Assembly (NCBI GenBank): GCA_031367325.1
Contig: JANLPQ010000053.1
Location: 1 to 64,000 of the forward strand
Length of the DNA: 64,000 nt
Reading direction: 5' to 3'
Source: JAAFIP01 sp031367325
GTDB taxonomy: Bacteria > Pseudomonadota > Gammaproteobacteria > Burkholderiales > Burkholderiaceae_C
The notes under the pieces are model-generated. The model made no database searches, was not told the DNA's origin, and saw nothing but the letters and a program-made list of their open reading frames with translations. The translations under genes were made by a program, and so were the position numbers. Shown here one piece after another: positions 34,809 through 42,776 of this stretch (its first letter is position 1; each line of letters opens with the position of its first letter).

Positions 34809-35311
34809 GTTCTCTCACACTGGATGCAGCAGCTCTGTACGCGGAGTTGCTTAAGGGTGTGCGCAACCTGCGCGGCCCAGACACGCACTTAGTCGGCATT
34901 ACCTCTGGCGGTGCGTGGCTGGCCGAGGCGTTGCACAAAGACCTAGGTTTGCCCGGCAAGCACGGCGTGATCTCATCTGCTATGCACCGCGACGACTTTG
35001 CCCAGCGCGGCCTGGCCAACAGCGCGCAAACGCAAATCCCGTTTGACGTGAACGGGGCCGATATTATTTTGCTAGACGACGTGCTGTACACCGGCCGCAC
35101 CATTCGCGCGGTGCTCAACGAGCTGTTTGATTTTGGCCGCCCCGCCAAAGTGCAGTTAGCCGTGCTGGTAGACCGTGGCGGCAGGCAACTGCCGGTAGAA
35201 GCCAGCTTTGCCGCTGCCCGCGTAGCCTTGCCACCGCAGCAGCAACTGGCGTTGGCCCGCAGCGACGACGGCAAGCTAAGCTTTCAAGTGCAGAGCGTGG
35301 AAAAACTATAA
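34805..35311 (+). CDS. pyrR: PyrR bifunctional regulator / uracil phosphoribosyltransferase
   Basis: This is a 168-residue type I phosphoribosyltransferase. The PRPP-binding signature is DIILLDDVLYTGRTIRAVL near residue 85. GITSGGAWLAE and LVDRGGRQLPV are also typical. In Bacillus it attenuates pyr mRNA; in betaproteobacteria it precedes pyrB but no attenuator was recognised in the short gap here. It is coupled to ruvX by ATGA overlap and followed 14 bp later by pyrB. Confidence 0.92.
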   Translation: MSSLTLDAAALYAELLKGVRNLRGPDTHLVGITSGGAWLAEALHKDLGLPGKHGVISSAMHRDDFAQRGLANSAQTQIPFDVNGADIILLDDVLYTGRTIRAVLNELFDFGRPAKVQLAVLVDRGGRQLPVEASFAAARVALPPQQQLALARSDDGKLSFQVQSVEKL

Positions 35312-35325
35312 GAAAGACCATAAAA

Positions 35326-36288
35326 ATGCTCTACAAACGCAACCCCCAGCTCAATAAAAACGGCGAACTGATTCACCTGCTGTCCACCGAAGGCTTGTCT
35401 AAAGCTATCCTCACGCACATTCTCGATACGGCGGCCAACTTTGTCAGTGTGAGCGACCGCGAGGTGAAGAAGGTGCCACTGCTGCGCGGTAAAAGCGTGT
35501 TCAATTTATTCTTTGAAAACTCTACCCGTACCCGCACCACGTTTGAGATTGCGGCCACGCGGCTGAGCGCCGATGTGATCAACCTCGACATCGCCCGGTC
35601 GTCGGCCAGCAAAGGCGAGTCGCTGTTGGACACGATTGCCAACCTCAGCGCCATGGCCGCCGACATCTTTGTAGTGCGCCACGGTGAATCAGGCGCGCCG
35701 TATTTGATCGCACAGCACGTTGCTCCCCATGTGCATGTGGTCAACGCTGGCGACGGCCGCCACGCGCACCCTACGCAAGGCCTGCTAGACATGTACACCA
35801 TTCGCCACTACAAAGGCGACTTTGCTAACCTCACGGTAGCCATCGTCGGCGACGTGCTGCATTCGCGCGTAGCACGCTCGGACATTCATGCATTGACCAC
35901 GCTAGGCTGCGCCGAAGTACGCGTGGTGGGCCCCAAAACACTGGTACCTGGCGACATGGCGCAAATGGGCGTACGCGTGTGTCACACGCTGGAAGAAGGC
36001 ATTAAAGACGCCGACGTCATCATCATGCTGCGCCTGCAAAGCGAGCGCATGAGCGGGGCGCTGCTGCCGTCTAGCCAAGAGTATTTCAAAAGCTTTGGCC
36101 TAACACCTGAAAAATTATTGCTGGCCAAACCCGACGCTATCGTCATGCACCCTGGCCCGATTAACCGAGGCGTGGAGATTGATTCTGCCGTGGTGGACGG
36201 CAAGCAAAGCGTGATCTTGCCGCAAGTAACCTTTGGTATTGCGGTGCGCATGGCGGTGATGAGCATAGTGGCGGGTAATGAGGCGTAA
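35326..36288 (+). CDS. pyrB: Aspartate carbamoyltransferase catalytic subunit
   Basis: This is a 320-residue enzyme forming carbamoyl aspartate in pyrimidine synthesis. The carbamoyl-phosphate loop is FFENSTRTRTTFE. Other sites are ASKGESLLDT, HPTQGLLDMYTI, VGDVLHSRVARS and MHPGPINRGVEI. No pyrI regulatory gene follows; instead a PyrC' pseudo-dihydroorotase gene comes 42 bp later, as in Pseudomonas where PyrB and PyrC' form a dodecamer. Confidence 0.95.
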   Translation: MLYKRNPQLNKNGELIHLLSTEGLSKAILTHILDTAANFVSVSDREVKKVPLLRGKSVFNLFFENSTRTRTTFEIAATRLSADVINLDIARSSASKGESLLDTIANLSAMAADIFVVRHGESGAPYLIAQHVAPHVHVVNAGDGRHAHPTQGLLDMYTIRHYKGDFANLTVAIVGDVLHSRVARSDIHALTTLGCAEVRVVGPKTLVPGDMAQMGVRVCHTLEEGIKDADVIIMLRLQSERMSGALLPSSQEYFKSFGLTPEKLLLAKPDAIVMHPGPINRGVEIDSAVVDGKQSVILPQVTFGIAVRMAVMSIVAGNEA

Positions 36289-36330
36289 ATTTCGAAGCAT
36301 AGATTGAAGCTTGATGAGGAAACTACAAAA

Positions 36331-37716
36331 ATGAAAATACTGATCCAAGGTGGCCGCGTTATCAACCCGGCCACAGGCTTTGATGAGGTGTGCGATGTAG
36401 CCATAGCCGCAGGTCGCATCGTGTCGATCAAAAATATTCCAGCAGACTTTGCACCCAGCAAAACCATCAACGCCAAAGGCTGCGTCGTAGCGCCCGGCCT
36501 GGTTGACCTGTGCGCCCGCCTGCGCGAGCCCGGCTACGAGCACGAAGGTATGCTAGAAAGCGAGCTGGGTGCAGCAGTAGCAGGCGGCGTTACGTCACTG
36601 GTGTGTCCACCCGACACCGACCCCGTGCTAGACGAGCCGGGCTTGGTAGAAATGCTGAAGTTTCGCGCCGAAAAGCTGCACCAGTCGCGCGTGTTCCCGC
36701 TAGGTGCACTCACGCGTAATTTGCAAGGCGAAACGCTGACCGAGATGGCCGAGCTGACCGAGGCGGGCTGCGTAGGGTTTGGCCAAGCTGAGGTGCCACT
36801 GGCCAACACGCAGGTGCTGCAACGCGCCATGCAATATGCCGCCACGTTTGGCTACACCGTGTGGCTACGCCCACAGGAACTGCACTTGGGCAAAGGCGTA
36901 GCCGCCAGCGGCGCGCTGTCCACGCGGCTGGGCTTAGCGGGCGTGCCGGTAGCGGCTGAGACGATAGCACTGCACACTATTTTTGAGCTGATGCGCGCGC
37001 TGGGCGCAAATATACGCAACGGCAGCCGGCCAGCCGCCGAGGCACGCAGCGGCAGCCAGCCAGCTGCCCAGGCTGGCCCCCGCGTACACCTGTGCCGCAT
37101 CAGCAGTGCCGCCGGTGTGGCGCTGGTACGCGCCGCCAAAGCCGATGGGTTGCGCGTGACGTGCGACGTCAGCATCAACTCGCTGCACTTGACTGAAGGC
37201 GACATTGGCTACTTTGACAGCCGCGCCCGCCTGTGCCCGCCACTGCGCCAGCAGCGCGACCGCGACGCACTGCAAGCCGCGCTGGCCGACGGTACGATTG
37301 ATGTGCTGGTCAGTGACCATAACCCAGTGGAGGCCGATGCCAAAAACCTGCCCTTTGCCGAGGCCGAACCGGGCGCCACAGGCCTAGAGCTGCTGCTTAG
37401 CTTGGCGCTGGCATGGGGCGAAGCATCTGGCCAGAATTTGCTTCAAACTATGGCACGCGTCACCAGCGCGCCTGCCCAAGTGTTGGGCGAATCATTAGGC
37501 ACCCTGCAGGCCAGCTTGGGCCAATTGGTGGCAGGTGGTGTAGCCGACGTGTGCGTGTTTGACCCCGCAGCGCAGTGGAGCGTCAGTAGCGGCGTGTTAA
37601 AAAGCCAAGGCAAGCACACACCGTTTGCGCACGACATGGGCGGCATGCCCATGCAGGGGCGCGTGCGGTGTACCATTGTCAGCGGGCATGCAGCGTATGA
37701 AGCTGCTACTGTATAG
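36331..37716 (+). CDS. pyrC': Inactive dihydroorotase-like protein PyrC' (PyrX)
   Basis: This is a 461-residue amidohydrolase-fold protein of the type I dihydroorotase group. The zinc-binding HxH that should follow PGLVDL is replaced by Cys61-Ala-Arg63 (PGLVDLCARLREPG), so the catalytic metal site is broken. In Pseudomonas such PyrC' is a structural partner required by PyrB, and an active PyrC lies elsewhere; I infer the same here. SDHNPVEADAKNLPFAEAEPG is conserved. Residues about 230-250 contain a Pro/Ala-rich insertion made by a 30-bp tandem duplication. The ATG at 36331 was preferred to an in-frame TTG at 36304. Confidence 0.88.
   Translation: MKILIQGGRVINPATGFDEVCDVAIAAGRIVSIKNIPADFAPSKTINAKGCVVAPGLVDLCARLREPGYEHEGMLESELGAAVAGGVTSLVCPPDTDPVLDEPGLVEMLKFRAEKLHQSRVFPLGALTRNLQGETLTEMAELTEAGCVGFGQAEVPLANTQVLQRAMQYAATFGYTVWLRPQELHLGKGVAASGALSTRLGLAGVPVAAETIALHTIFELMRALGANIRNGSRPAAEARSGSQPAAQAGPRVHLCRISSAAGVALVRAAKADGLRVTCDVSINSLHLTEGDIGYFDSRARLCPPLRQQRDRDALQAALADGTIDVLVSDHNPVEADAKNLPFAEAEPGATGLELLLSLALAWGEASGQNLLQTMARVTSAPAQVLGESLGTLQASLGQLVAGGVADVCVFDPAAQWSVSSGVLKSQGKHTPFAHDMGGMPMQGRVRCTIVSGHAAYEAATV
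37021..37080 (+). repeat. 30-bp tandem duplication inside pyrC'
   Basis: The units 37021-37050 and 37051-37080 share GGCAGCCNGCCAGCNGCCNAGGC and encode GSRPAAEARS / GSQPAAQAGP. The insertion keeps frame and falls in a surface loop of the expected barrel. Confidence 0.85.
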
Positions 37717-37730
37717 TGCAAGCTAGGTAG

Positions 37731-37795
37731 ATTTACTATAAATTACATAGCTGCTTGAGCAGTGTCTAGGGCCTATAACCTTGATTTGACTAATA
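37731..37795 (+). repeat. Dispersed AGCTGCTTGAGCAG repeat
   Basis: The core is at 37747-37762 with upstream ACTATAAATTAC. The tail GTGTCTAGGGCCTATAACC is a shortened version of the GGTTCTACGGCCTAAA type. It lies between pyrC' and the acyltransferase gene. Confidence 0.85.
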
Positions 37796-37802
37796 AAAAC
37801 TA

Positions 37803-38573
37803 ATGCTAAACAGGTTGTTTTACACAGGCAGCGCATTGCTTAAAACAGTGCGGTGCATCGCCCATTTGCTGCGCGGCATGTTGACGATTCGCCTGCATTT
37901 TGCATCTGCTACTACAACACAAAAGCAGCAACACATCGCCCGTTGGGCGCAAGATTTTTTAAAAATTTTAGACGTGCAATTGCGCGTCACCGGCAGCGCT
38001 GTCACCACTGGCCCGCTACTAGTAGTGTCTAACCATATTTCGTGGCTAGACATCTTAGTGATGTTGGCGGTGCAGCCAGTACGGTTTGTGTCAAAGGCTG
38101 AGATTAAACGCTGGCCTTTGATCGGCTGGCTGGCCACCAACGCAGGCACGCTGTACATAGAGCGTGCTTCGCGCCGCGACGCAATGCGTGTAGTGCACCA
38201 TATTGCCGATGCGCTAAAACCTGCCACGCCAGACCACGCGCCCTACATCATTGCGGTGTTTCCAGAGGGCACCACGACGGATGGCAGTGTGGTGTTGCCG
38301 TTTCATGGCAATTTGATTCAAGCGGCATTGTCGGCAGGTGCACCGGTGCAGCCTGTAACTTTGCGTTTTTGTGACACGGACACTGGTGCTTTGAGCATGA
38401 CCCCGGCGTATATTGATGACGATACGTTGATCACCTCGGTATGGCGTTTGCTGTCGTCACCGCCTGTGGTGGCCAATGTGGCGTTTCATGCGTTGGACGC
38501 TGCGAATGGGCGGGACCGGCGTGCTTGGGCTGCGGATTTACAGCGGGTGGTAGCTACTGGCTTGGTCATCTAA
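37803..38573 (+). CDS. 1-acyl-sn-glycerol-3-phosphate acyltransferase (PlsC-like)
   Basis: This is a 256-residue membrane-associated acyltransferase. It has the HX4D motif in SNHISWLDI (His and Asp catalytic), the glycerol-phosphate site VFPEGTTTDG and TLYIERASRRDA. One hydrophobic stretch near the N-terminus may anchor it. It should acylate lysophosphatidic or another lysophospholipid; the substrate cannot be fixed by eye. It stands alone after the pyr genes, following a dispersed repeat. Confidence 0.87.
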   Translation: MLNRLFYTGSALLKTVRCIAHLLRGMLTIRLHFASATTTQKQQHIARWAQDFLKILDVQLRVTGSAVTTGPLLVVSNHISWLDILVMLAVQPVRFVSKAEIKRWPLIGWLATNAGTLYIERASRRDAMRVVHHIADALKPATPDHAPYIIAVFPEGTTTDGSVVLPFHGNLIQAALSAGAPVQPVTLRFCDTDTGALSMTPAYIDDDTLITSVWRLLSSPPVVANVAFHALDAANGRDRRAWAADLQRVVATGLVI

Positions 38574-38579
38574 TTCGGG

Positions 38580-38835
38580 TCGAGATTACTTGCTTCGCTG
38601 GCGAGATGGTGTATGCCAATCGCCCTCATACTGGGGTACCAGAAATCGGTCGATCGGCACACACCATCTCGCCTGCAGAGAGCGTGGCGCGCTACCGGTA
38701 TTGAACGCGACTAGTTCACCGAAACTACCGGTAGCACACGACCATGACAGCCGGCCCAGTTTGGTGTTTATCGCCCGACCGATTTCTGGTACCCCCAGTA
38801 TGAGGGCGGGTGATAAACACCAAACTGGGCCAACA
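38580..38835. repeat. Structured intergenic element, family A, inverted double copy
   Basis: This fills the 313-bp gap between the acyltransferase and fbpC. It has two hairpins in opposite orientation. The first has 13-bp perfect outer arms 38600-38612 / 38661-38673 and about 20 of 22 paired in all. The second has 20-bp perfect arms 38753-38772 / 38812-38831. The loops are the same conserved sequence, CGATTTCTGGTACC...CCAGTATGAGGG, in opposite orientation. CTACCGGTAG words flank the centre. The stems of the second hairpin are unrelated in sequence to those at 54142-54214. Confidence 0.85.
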
Positions 38836-38886
38836 CTACAACACGTCCAACGAAACCTTATTCAAACCCAAACGCAAACAAAAAAC

Positions 38887-39972
38887 CTACTCACTAGCAA
38901 ACGTCACCACGTGGTCCACCTCGGGCCGTATGCCTATCCATTCGCCCAGCTTGTGGTCATGGTGACTTGGCACATGCGCCATCACCGTCTCGCCGGTTTT
39001 CAATTTCAGCGTGTACAAAAACTCATTGCCACGAAACGCCTTGCGCACAATCTGCGCTTGCACCGGCGAGGCGTCATCGTGGATGATGTCGTCGGCGCGC
39101 AGCAACACATCGCACTGGCCTACGGGCAGCTTGGCCAGCTCGGCCAGGCTCATGTCGTGCAGCTCGCCTAGCGGGGTAACTACATGCTTGTGCACTGCAC
39201 CGTTTTCTTCGTGTACCTCTACCGTGGCTTTAGAAAACACGCCGTGGCCGATAAAGTCTGCTACAAATCGCGTAGCAGGCCGGTGATACAAGGTGTAGGC
39301 ATCAGCCCACTGGTGCAGTGCGCCGCCTTGCATCACACCAATCACATCACCAATGGCAAACGCCTCCAGCTGGTCGTGCGTGACAAACAAGGCAGTGGCA
39401 CCAGCAGCTTTTAAAATGCCGCGCACTTCATGGGCTAGGCGCTCGCGCAAATCTACATCCAGGTTAGAAAACGGCTCGTCTAGCAGCAGCAATTGCGGCT
39501 TGGGCGCCAGCGCCCGCGCCAGCGCCACGCGCTGCTGCTGCCCGCCAGATAGCTCGTGTGGGTAACGGCGGCGTACATCGCCCAGGCCGACTAAATCTAG
39601 CACCTCGCCCACACGGGCTTGGCGCTCTTTTTTGGGCCAGTCATAGATGCCGAAGCCGACGTTTTGCCCTACGTCTAGGTGCGGGAACAAGGCGTAGTCT
39701 TGAAACACCATGCCAATACGCCGCGCCTCGGGTGCCAGTGACCGGCCGGGTGTGCTGACGGTGGCGCCAGCTAGAACAATCTCACCTGCGGTCAAGGGCT
39801 CTAGCCCTGCCACAGCGCGCAGCAGTGTGGTTTTGCCGCAGCCCGAGGGGCCAATCAGCACGCCAATTTGCCCTGCGTGCAGACCAAACGATACGTCTGC
39901 TACCGCTGCCACCGTGGTTTGCGGGGTGCGGCCTGTGTACTGCACGGACAAATGGCGAAGGTCTAAAAACAT
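38887..39972 (-). CDS. fbpC: Ferric iron ABC transporter ATP-binding protein FbpC
   Basis: This is a 361-residue ATPase of the Fbp/Afu/Sfu ferric uptake family. Walker A is GPSGCGKTT, the signature is LSGGQQQR, Walker B is LLLLDEPFSNLD and the switch His is in FVTHDQLEAF. The last 110 residues form the regulatory TOBE-like domain (VLLRADDIIHDD). Its ATG lies only 12 bp from a Fur-box-like sequence. It is divergent from fbpB, although these genes usually share one operon with fbpA. Confidence 0.92.
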   Translation of the reverse strand: MFLDLRHLSVQYTGRTPQTTVAAVADVSFGLHAGQIGVLIGPSGCGKTTLLRAVAGLEPLTAGEIVLAGATVSTPGRSLAPEARRIGMVFQDYALFPHLDVGQNVGFGIYDWPKKERQARVGEVLDLVGLGDVRRRYPHELSGGQQQRVALARALAPKPQLLLLDEPFSNLDVDLRERLAHEVRGILKAAGATALFVTHDQLEAFAIGDVIGVMQGGALHQWADAYTLYHRPATRFVADFIGHGVFSKATVEVHEENGAVHKHVVTPLGELHDMSLAELAKLPVGQCDVLLRADDIIHDDASPVQAQIVRKAFRGNEFLYTLKLKTGETVMAHVPSHHDHKLGEWIGIRPEVDHVVTFASE

Positions 39973-39984
39973 AAGGGGATTCTA

Positions 39985-40003
39985 GATGATTACAATTCTC
40001 ATT
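39985..40003. promoter_or_regulatory. Fur box upstream of fbpC / fbpB
   Basis: GATGATTACAATTCTCATT matches the 19-bp Fur consensus at 12 positions, including the two ATT/AAT halves. It lies in the divergent fbpC/fbpB region, which is where iron control is expected. Confidence 0.65.
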
Positions 40004-40024
40004 TAGATTCCAACGGGCTTAGAT

Positions 40025-40194
40025 AGAACTTCTCTACGCGAAGGGCGCTAAGGTTACGCGAAGGACGCTAAAGGAATACCCAATTATTTTTTACTTATCG
40101 CCTGTATTGTTTGTCTGCATTCAACTGAATATTTTTGGTTTTCTTTCGCGTCCTTCGCGTAGTTTTCGCGCCCTTCGCGTCCGGAAGTTAAATT
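40025..40194. repeat. Long inverted-repeat element (CGCGAAGGGCGCTAAGG family), copy 2
   Basis: Arms 40025-40079 and 40138-40194 contain TACGCGAAGGGCGCTAAGGT and its near-complement (rc GACGCGAAGGGCGCGAAAAC). The core matches the copy at 16757-16968. It separates the Fur box from the fbpB start, and its stem could form in the fbpB leader mRNA. Confidence 0.85.
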
Positions 40195-40220
40195 CTTAAA
40201 ATTAGCAACCGCATTCCATT

Positions 40221-41840
40221 TTGAAACGCTTAAACCAAATCCCACTTTTACTTGTTGCCGCTCTGATTGTGCTGCCAGTGCTGGCAGTGTTGGCGTCGGT
40301 GCTGCAGCTCAACATGGTCAGCACGCAAATCTTGCGCGAGATGGCGTCTACCGTGTTGCCGCAGTACGCTTTTACCTCCGTTGCGCTGTGCTTGATGGTG
40401 GCGATAGGCGTGGGCTTGCTCGGGTCGGCTACGGCGTGCGCTGTGACTTTGTTTGACTTTAAAGGGCGCAAAATATTTGAGTGGGCGCTGCTGCTGCCAC
40501 TGGCCATGCCTGCCTATGTGGTGGCCTATGCGTACACCGACTTTTTGCAGTACGCCGGGCCTGCGCAAAGCGCCATTCGCAGCATGCTAGGTGTGCAGGG
40601 CCGCGTGCTGCCCGAGGTGCGCAGCTTAGGCGGCGCGGTGTTGGTGTTTGTGGTTACGCTGTACCCTTATGTGTACCTGCTGGCGCGCGCGGCGCTGGCT
40701 GAGCGCGCCACGCACTTGATGGAAGCTGCGCGCTTGCTAGGCGCACCGCTGAAGCGCCGTATTAAAACTATCGCGTTGCCACTGGCCCGTCCAGCCATAG
40801 CGGCAGGCATCGCGCTGGCGCTGATGGAAACGCTGGCCGACTACGGTGTGTCCAGCTACTTTGGCATCCAAACTTTTACCGCAGGTATTTACAAAGCGTG
40901 GCTGTCGATGGACAACCGCATCGCAGCGGCGCAGCTGGCGGCCATGCTACTGGTGATCGTAGCCGTGTTACTCAAACTAGAGCGCCATGCGCAAAAACGT
41001 ATGCGCTTTGTCAGCAGCAAAGGCACGCGCGCAGGCGGCGCAGAGGCGCGGCCCGTGGCGCTGCGCGGCAAGCGGCTGCTGGCGGTATGGCTGGTGTGCG
41101 CGCTGCCGGTGCTGCTGGGTTTTGTGCTGCCAGTGCTGTTTATGCTGCGCCCGTTGATGCAAGGTCTGCACAGTGCCGACGCGCCGCTGCCGTGGGCGGC
41201 ATTTGTGGGCTGGGCGGGCAACAGCATCAAGCTGGCTAGCATCGCCGCAGTACTGGCAGTGGGTATGGCGCTGGCTATGGCTTTTGTGGTGCGCCGGTCG
41301 CCCAATGTGTGGTCGCGCAGCATCGTCAACATTGCCAGCATGGGCTACGCTGTGCCCGGCGCGGTGATTGTGGTGGGCCTGCTTATCCCCGTGGGCGCAC
41401 TACAGGCTGCGCAACCTACCTGGGGGGTAGGCTACTGGGTAACCGCCACGGTGCTGGGCGTGGTGTGGGCCTACTTGGTACGCTTTAGCGCAGTGGCTTT
41501 GCAAAGCGTGCAAAGCGGCTACAGCCGTGTGCCGCTGAGCATGGACGACAGCGCCCGCACACTGGGCGTAACGGGGCTGGCCCTGTTTCGCCGCGTGCAC
41601 TGGCCGTTGCTGCGCCGATCAACCATCGTGGCGGCTTTGCTAGTGTTTGTCGACGTGATGAAAGAGCTACCCGCCACGCTGGTACTGCGCCCGTTTAACC
41701 ACGACACTCTGGCCGTGATGGCCTACCAACTGGCCCGTGATGAGCGGCTGGGCGAAGCTGCGCTACCGTCGTTGGCTTTGGTCTTAGTGGGCTTGTTGCC
41801 TGTGGTACTACTTAGCCGCAGTTTGCGTGCCAAAGGTTAA
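40221..41840 (+). CDS. fbpB: Ferric iron ABC transporter permease FbpB
   Basis: This is a 539-residue double-length permease with about twelve helices. Two EAA-type loops that contact FbpC are visible: EAARLLGAPLKRRIKTIALP near residue 172 and DSARTLGVTGLALFRRVHWP near 442. It imports Fe3+ delivered by FbpA. No ATG fits; the TTG at 40221 gives MKRLNQIPLLLVAAL with a proper first helix. A Leu-rich, GC-rich composition is typical. The gene is followed by a composite repeat. Confidence 0.9.
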   Translation: MKRLNQIPLLLVAALIVLPVLAVLASVLQLNMVSTQILREMASTVLPQYAFTSVALCLMVAIGVGLLGSATACAVTLFDFKGRKIFEWALLLPLAMPAYVVAYAYTDFLQYAGPAQSAIRSMLGVQGRVLPEVRSLGGAVLVFVVTLYPYVYLLARAALAERATHLMEAARLLGAPLKRRIKTIALPLARPAIAAGIALALMETLADYGVSSYFGIQTFTAGIYKAWLSMDNRIAAAQLAAMLLVIVAVLLKLERHAQKRMRFVSSKGTRAGGAEARPVALRGKRLLAVWLVCALPVLLGFVLPVLFMLRPLMQGLHSADAPLPWAAFVGWAGNSIKLASIAAVLAVGMALAMAFVVRRSPNVWSRSIVNIASMGYAVPGAVIVVGLLIPVGALQAAQPTWGVGYWVTATVLGVVWAYLVRFSAVALQSVQSGYSRVPLSMDDSARTLGVTGLALFRRVHWPLLRRSTIVAALLVFVDVMKELPATLVLRPFNHDTLAVMAYQLARDERLGEAALPSLALVLVGLLPVVLLSRSLRAKG

Positions 41841-41854
41841 TTGTGGTTTCATAT

Positions 41855-42115
41855 ACTATTGATTTCATAGCTGCTTGAGCAGGATTTACTTGGGTTACTG
41901 GGCTATTTGCCTCTTAAAAATACTGTTAGAGGGTGTTTTTTCTGTTTGGTTTGATAGCCGTGTTCGTTGTTCTAGCACGCGAACTGCTGCGGCGTGCGTC
42001 CTATGCCAAACGGACCTGCGGCCCTTTATTGTTTGTCATAGGACGCACGCCACATCAGCCCGCTTGTAGTGGGCTGGGAGTCATGCGCTAAGTTAGTCAC
42101 TGTGCTAGAAGCTGT
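41855..42115 (+). repeat. Composite element (AGCTGCTTG repeat plus family B hairpin), copy 2
   Basis: It begins with ACTATTGATTTC and the dispersed repeat core (41867-41882), then TTACTTGGGTTACTGGGC. It continues to a strong hairpin with 21-bp arms 41991-42011 / 42031-42051 (one mismatch) and the 19-nt loop GGACCTGCGGCCCTTTATT. It ends with CGCTTGTAGT. It is the counterpart of 33243-33520. Confidence 0.85.
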
Positions 42116-42164
42116 CACCCACGCCGCTGTGCGTTCACCCCGACCTCACGTACGTTCAATCAGG

Positions 42165-42215
42165 CGCGCGTGTCTTCGCGGAGATTTTTTCGCGAAAGAC
42201 ATATCACGCCGCCGG
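42165..42215 (-). repeat. Fragment of family A element
   Basis: GCGCGTGTCTTCGCGGAG followed by TTTTTTCGCGAAAGACAT closely matches the reverse complement of 53910-53947 in the family A copy at 54 kb. Only this segment is recognisable. Confidence 0.6.
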
Positions 42216-42354
42216 TCCAAGGTAAACAACGAAGTAAAGCATTGCTATGGGGGAGCCCAATACGCGCCGCCTGTCCAAAGTCAACAAGGTACACAGGTAT
42301 TCCCGCGTGCTTTAAAAAATATCAAAATCACCCAGAAGCAGTCCAAGCTTGACG

Positions 42355-42420
42355 AAAAATCAGTGTTTTAGGCCGTTCAAGCCGTAGAACCTGCTCAAGC
42401 AGCTATTTAATCGATAGCAT
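42355..42420 (-). repeat. Dispersed AGCTGCTTGAGCAG repeat
   Basis: The core CTGCTCAAGCAGCTAT is at 42391-42406 on the minus strand, tail type GGTTCTACGGCTTGAACGG. It directly follows the small membrane ORF's stop region. Confidence 0.88.
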
Positions 42421-42432
42421 TTGATACATACC

Positions 42433-42513
42433 CTAGGGCTTACGCCACAGCGCCCACGCGGCCCCACCTAGGGTAAAAATGAGGCCGCCGGTAAAGGCAA
42501 AAAAGGCTTCCAT
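42433..42513 (-). CDS. 26-residue single-span membrane microprotein
   Basis: The ORF reads MEAFFAFTGGLIF then TLGGAAWALWRKP and stops. Residues 3-23 are one hydrophobic helix with small residues (GG, GGAA), and the C-terminus is positively charged (WRKP), giving N-out/C-in topology. GGAGAG lies six bases before the ATG, the best ribosome binding site in this stretch. It follows fbpA on the same strand after 263 bp. I know of no named family; a role as a small partner of a membrane complex is only a guess. It is too short for ordinary gene finders. Confidence 0.6.
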   Translation of the reverse strand: MEAFFAFTGGLIFTLGGAAWALWRKP

Positions 42514-42776
42514 GCTGTGCTCTCCAAATGGATTTGGCGAGCTGGATTTGCGTACTTTGCAGCGCTGCTGCGTAAGCTGACGTCTGGTTAAAAACCTCAG
42601 CTTGGCGGCAGTGCGCTGGTAATGCGCTTGTCTGGCAGTAAGAATGGATGTAGCTGACGCCGCCTTGGCATGGCCCGCACTGGGTCGCCAAACCCAGATC
42701 CAGTTGAATATTGTTAAACTTGCGCCCACTCGCACAGTGAGCGTAGTGTTTACTTGTAGTGCTTACTTCGCAGTGT

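Larger units (their letters stand above)
41841..42432. other. Repeat-filled gap between fbpB and the small membrane ORF
   Basis: These 592 bp have no credible gene. They contain composite element copy 2 (41855-42115), a reverse fragment of family A (about 42165-42215) and a further AGCTGCTTGAGCAG copy (42391-42406). The remaining bases (42220-42350) show nothing recognisable beyond a loose repeat of CGCCGNNNGTCCAA. Confidence 0.7.

Noticed and set aside
36331..37716. Calling this an active dihydroorotase PyrC
   Set aside because: The zinc-binding HxH is replaced by CAR, so catalysis is not expected.
38590..39171. 193-codon plus-strand ORF over the family A pair and the fbpC 3' end
   Set aside because: It begins in palindromes and continues antisense to fbpC.
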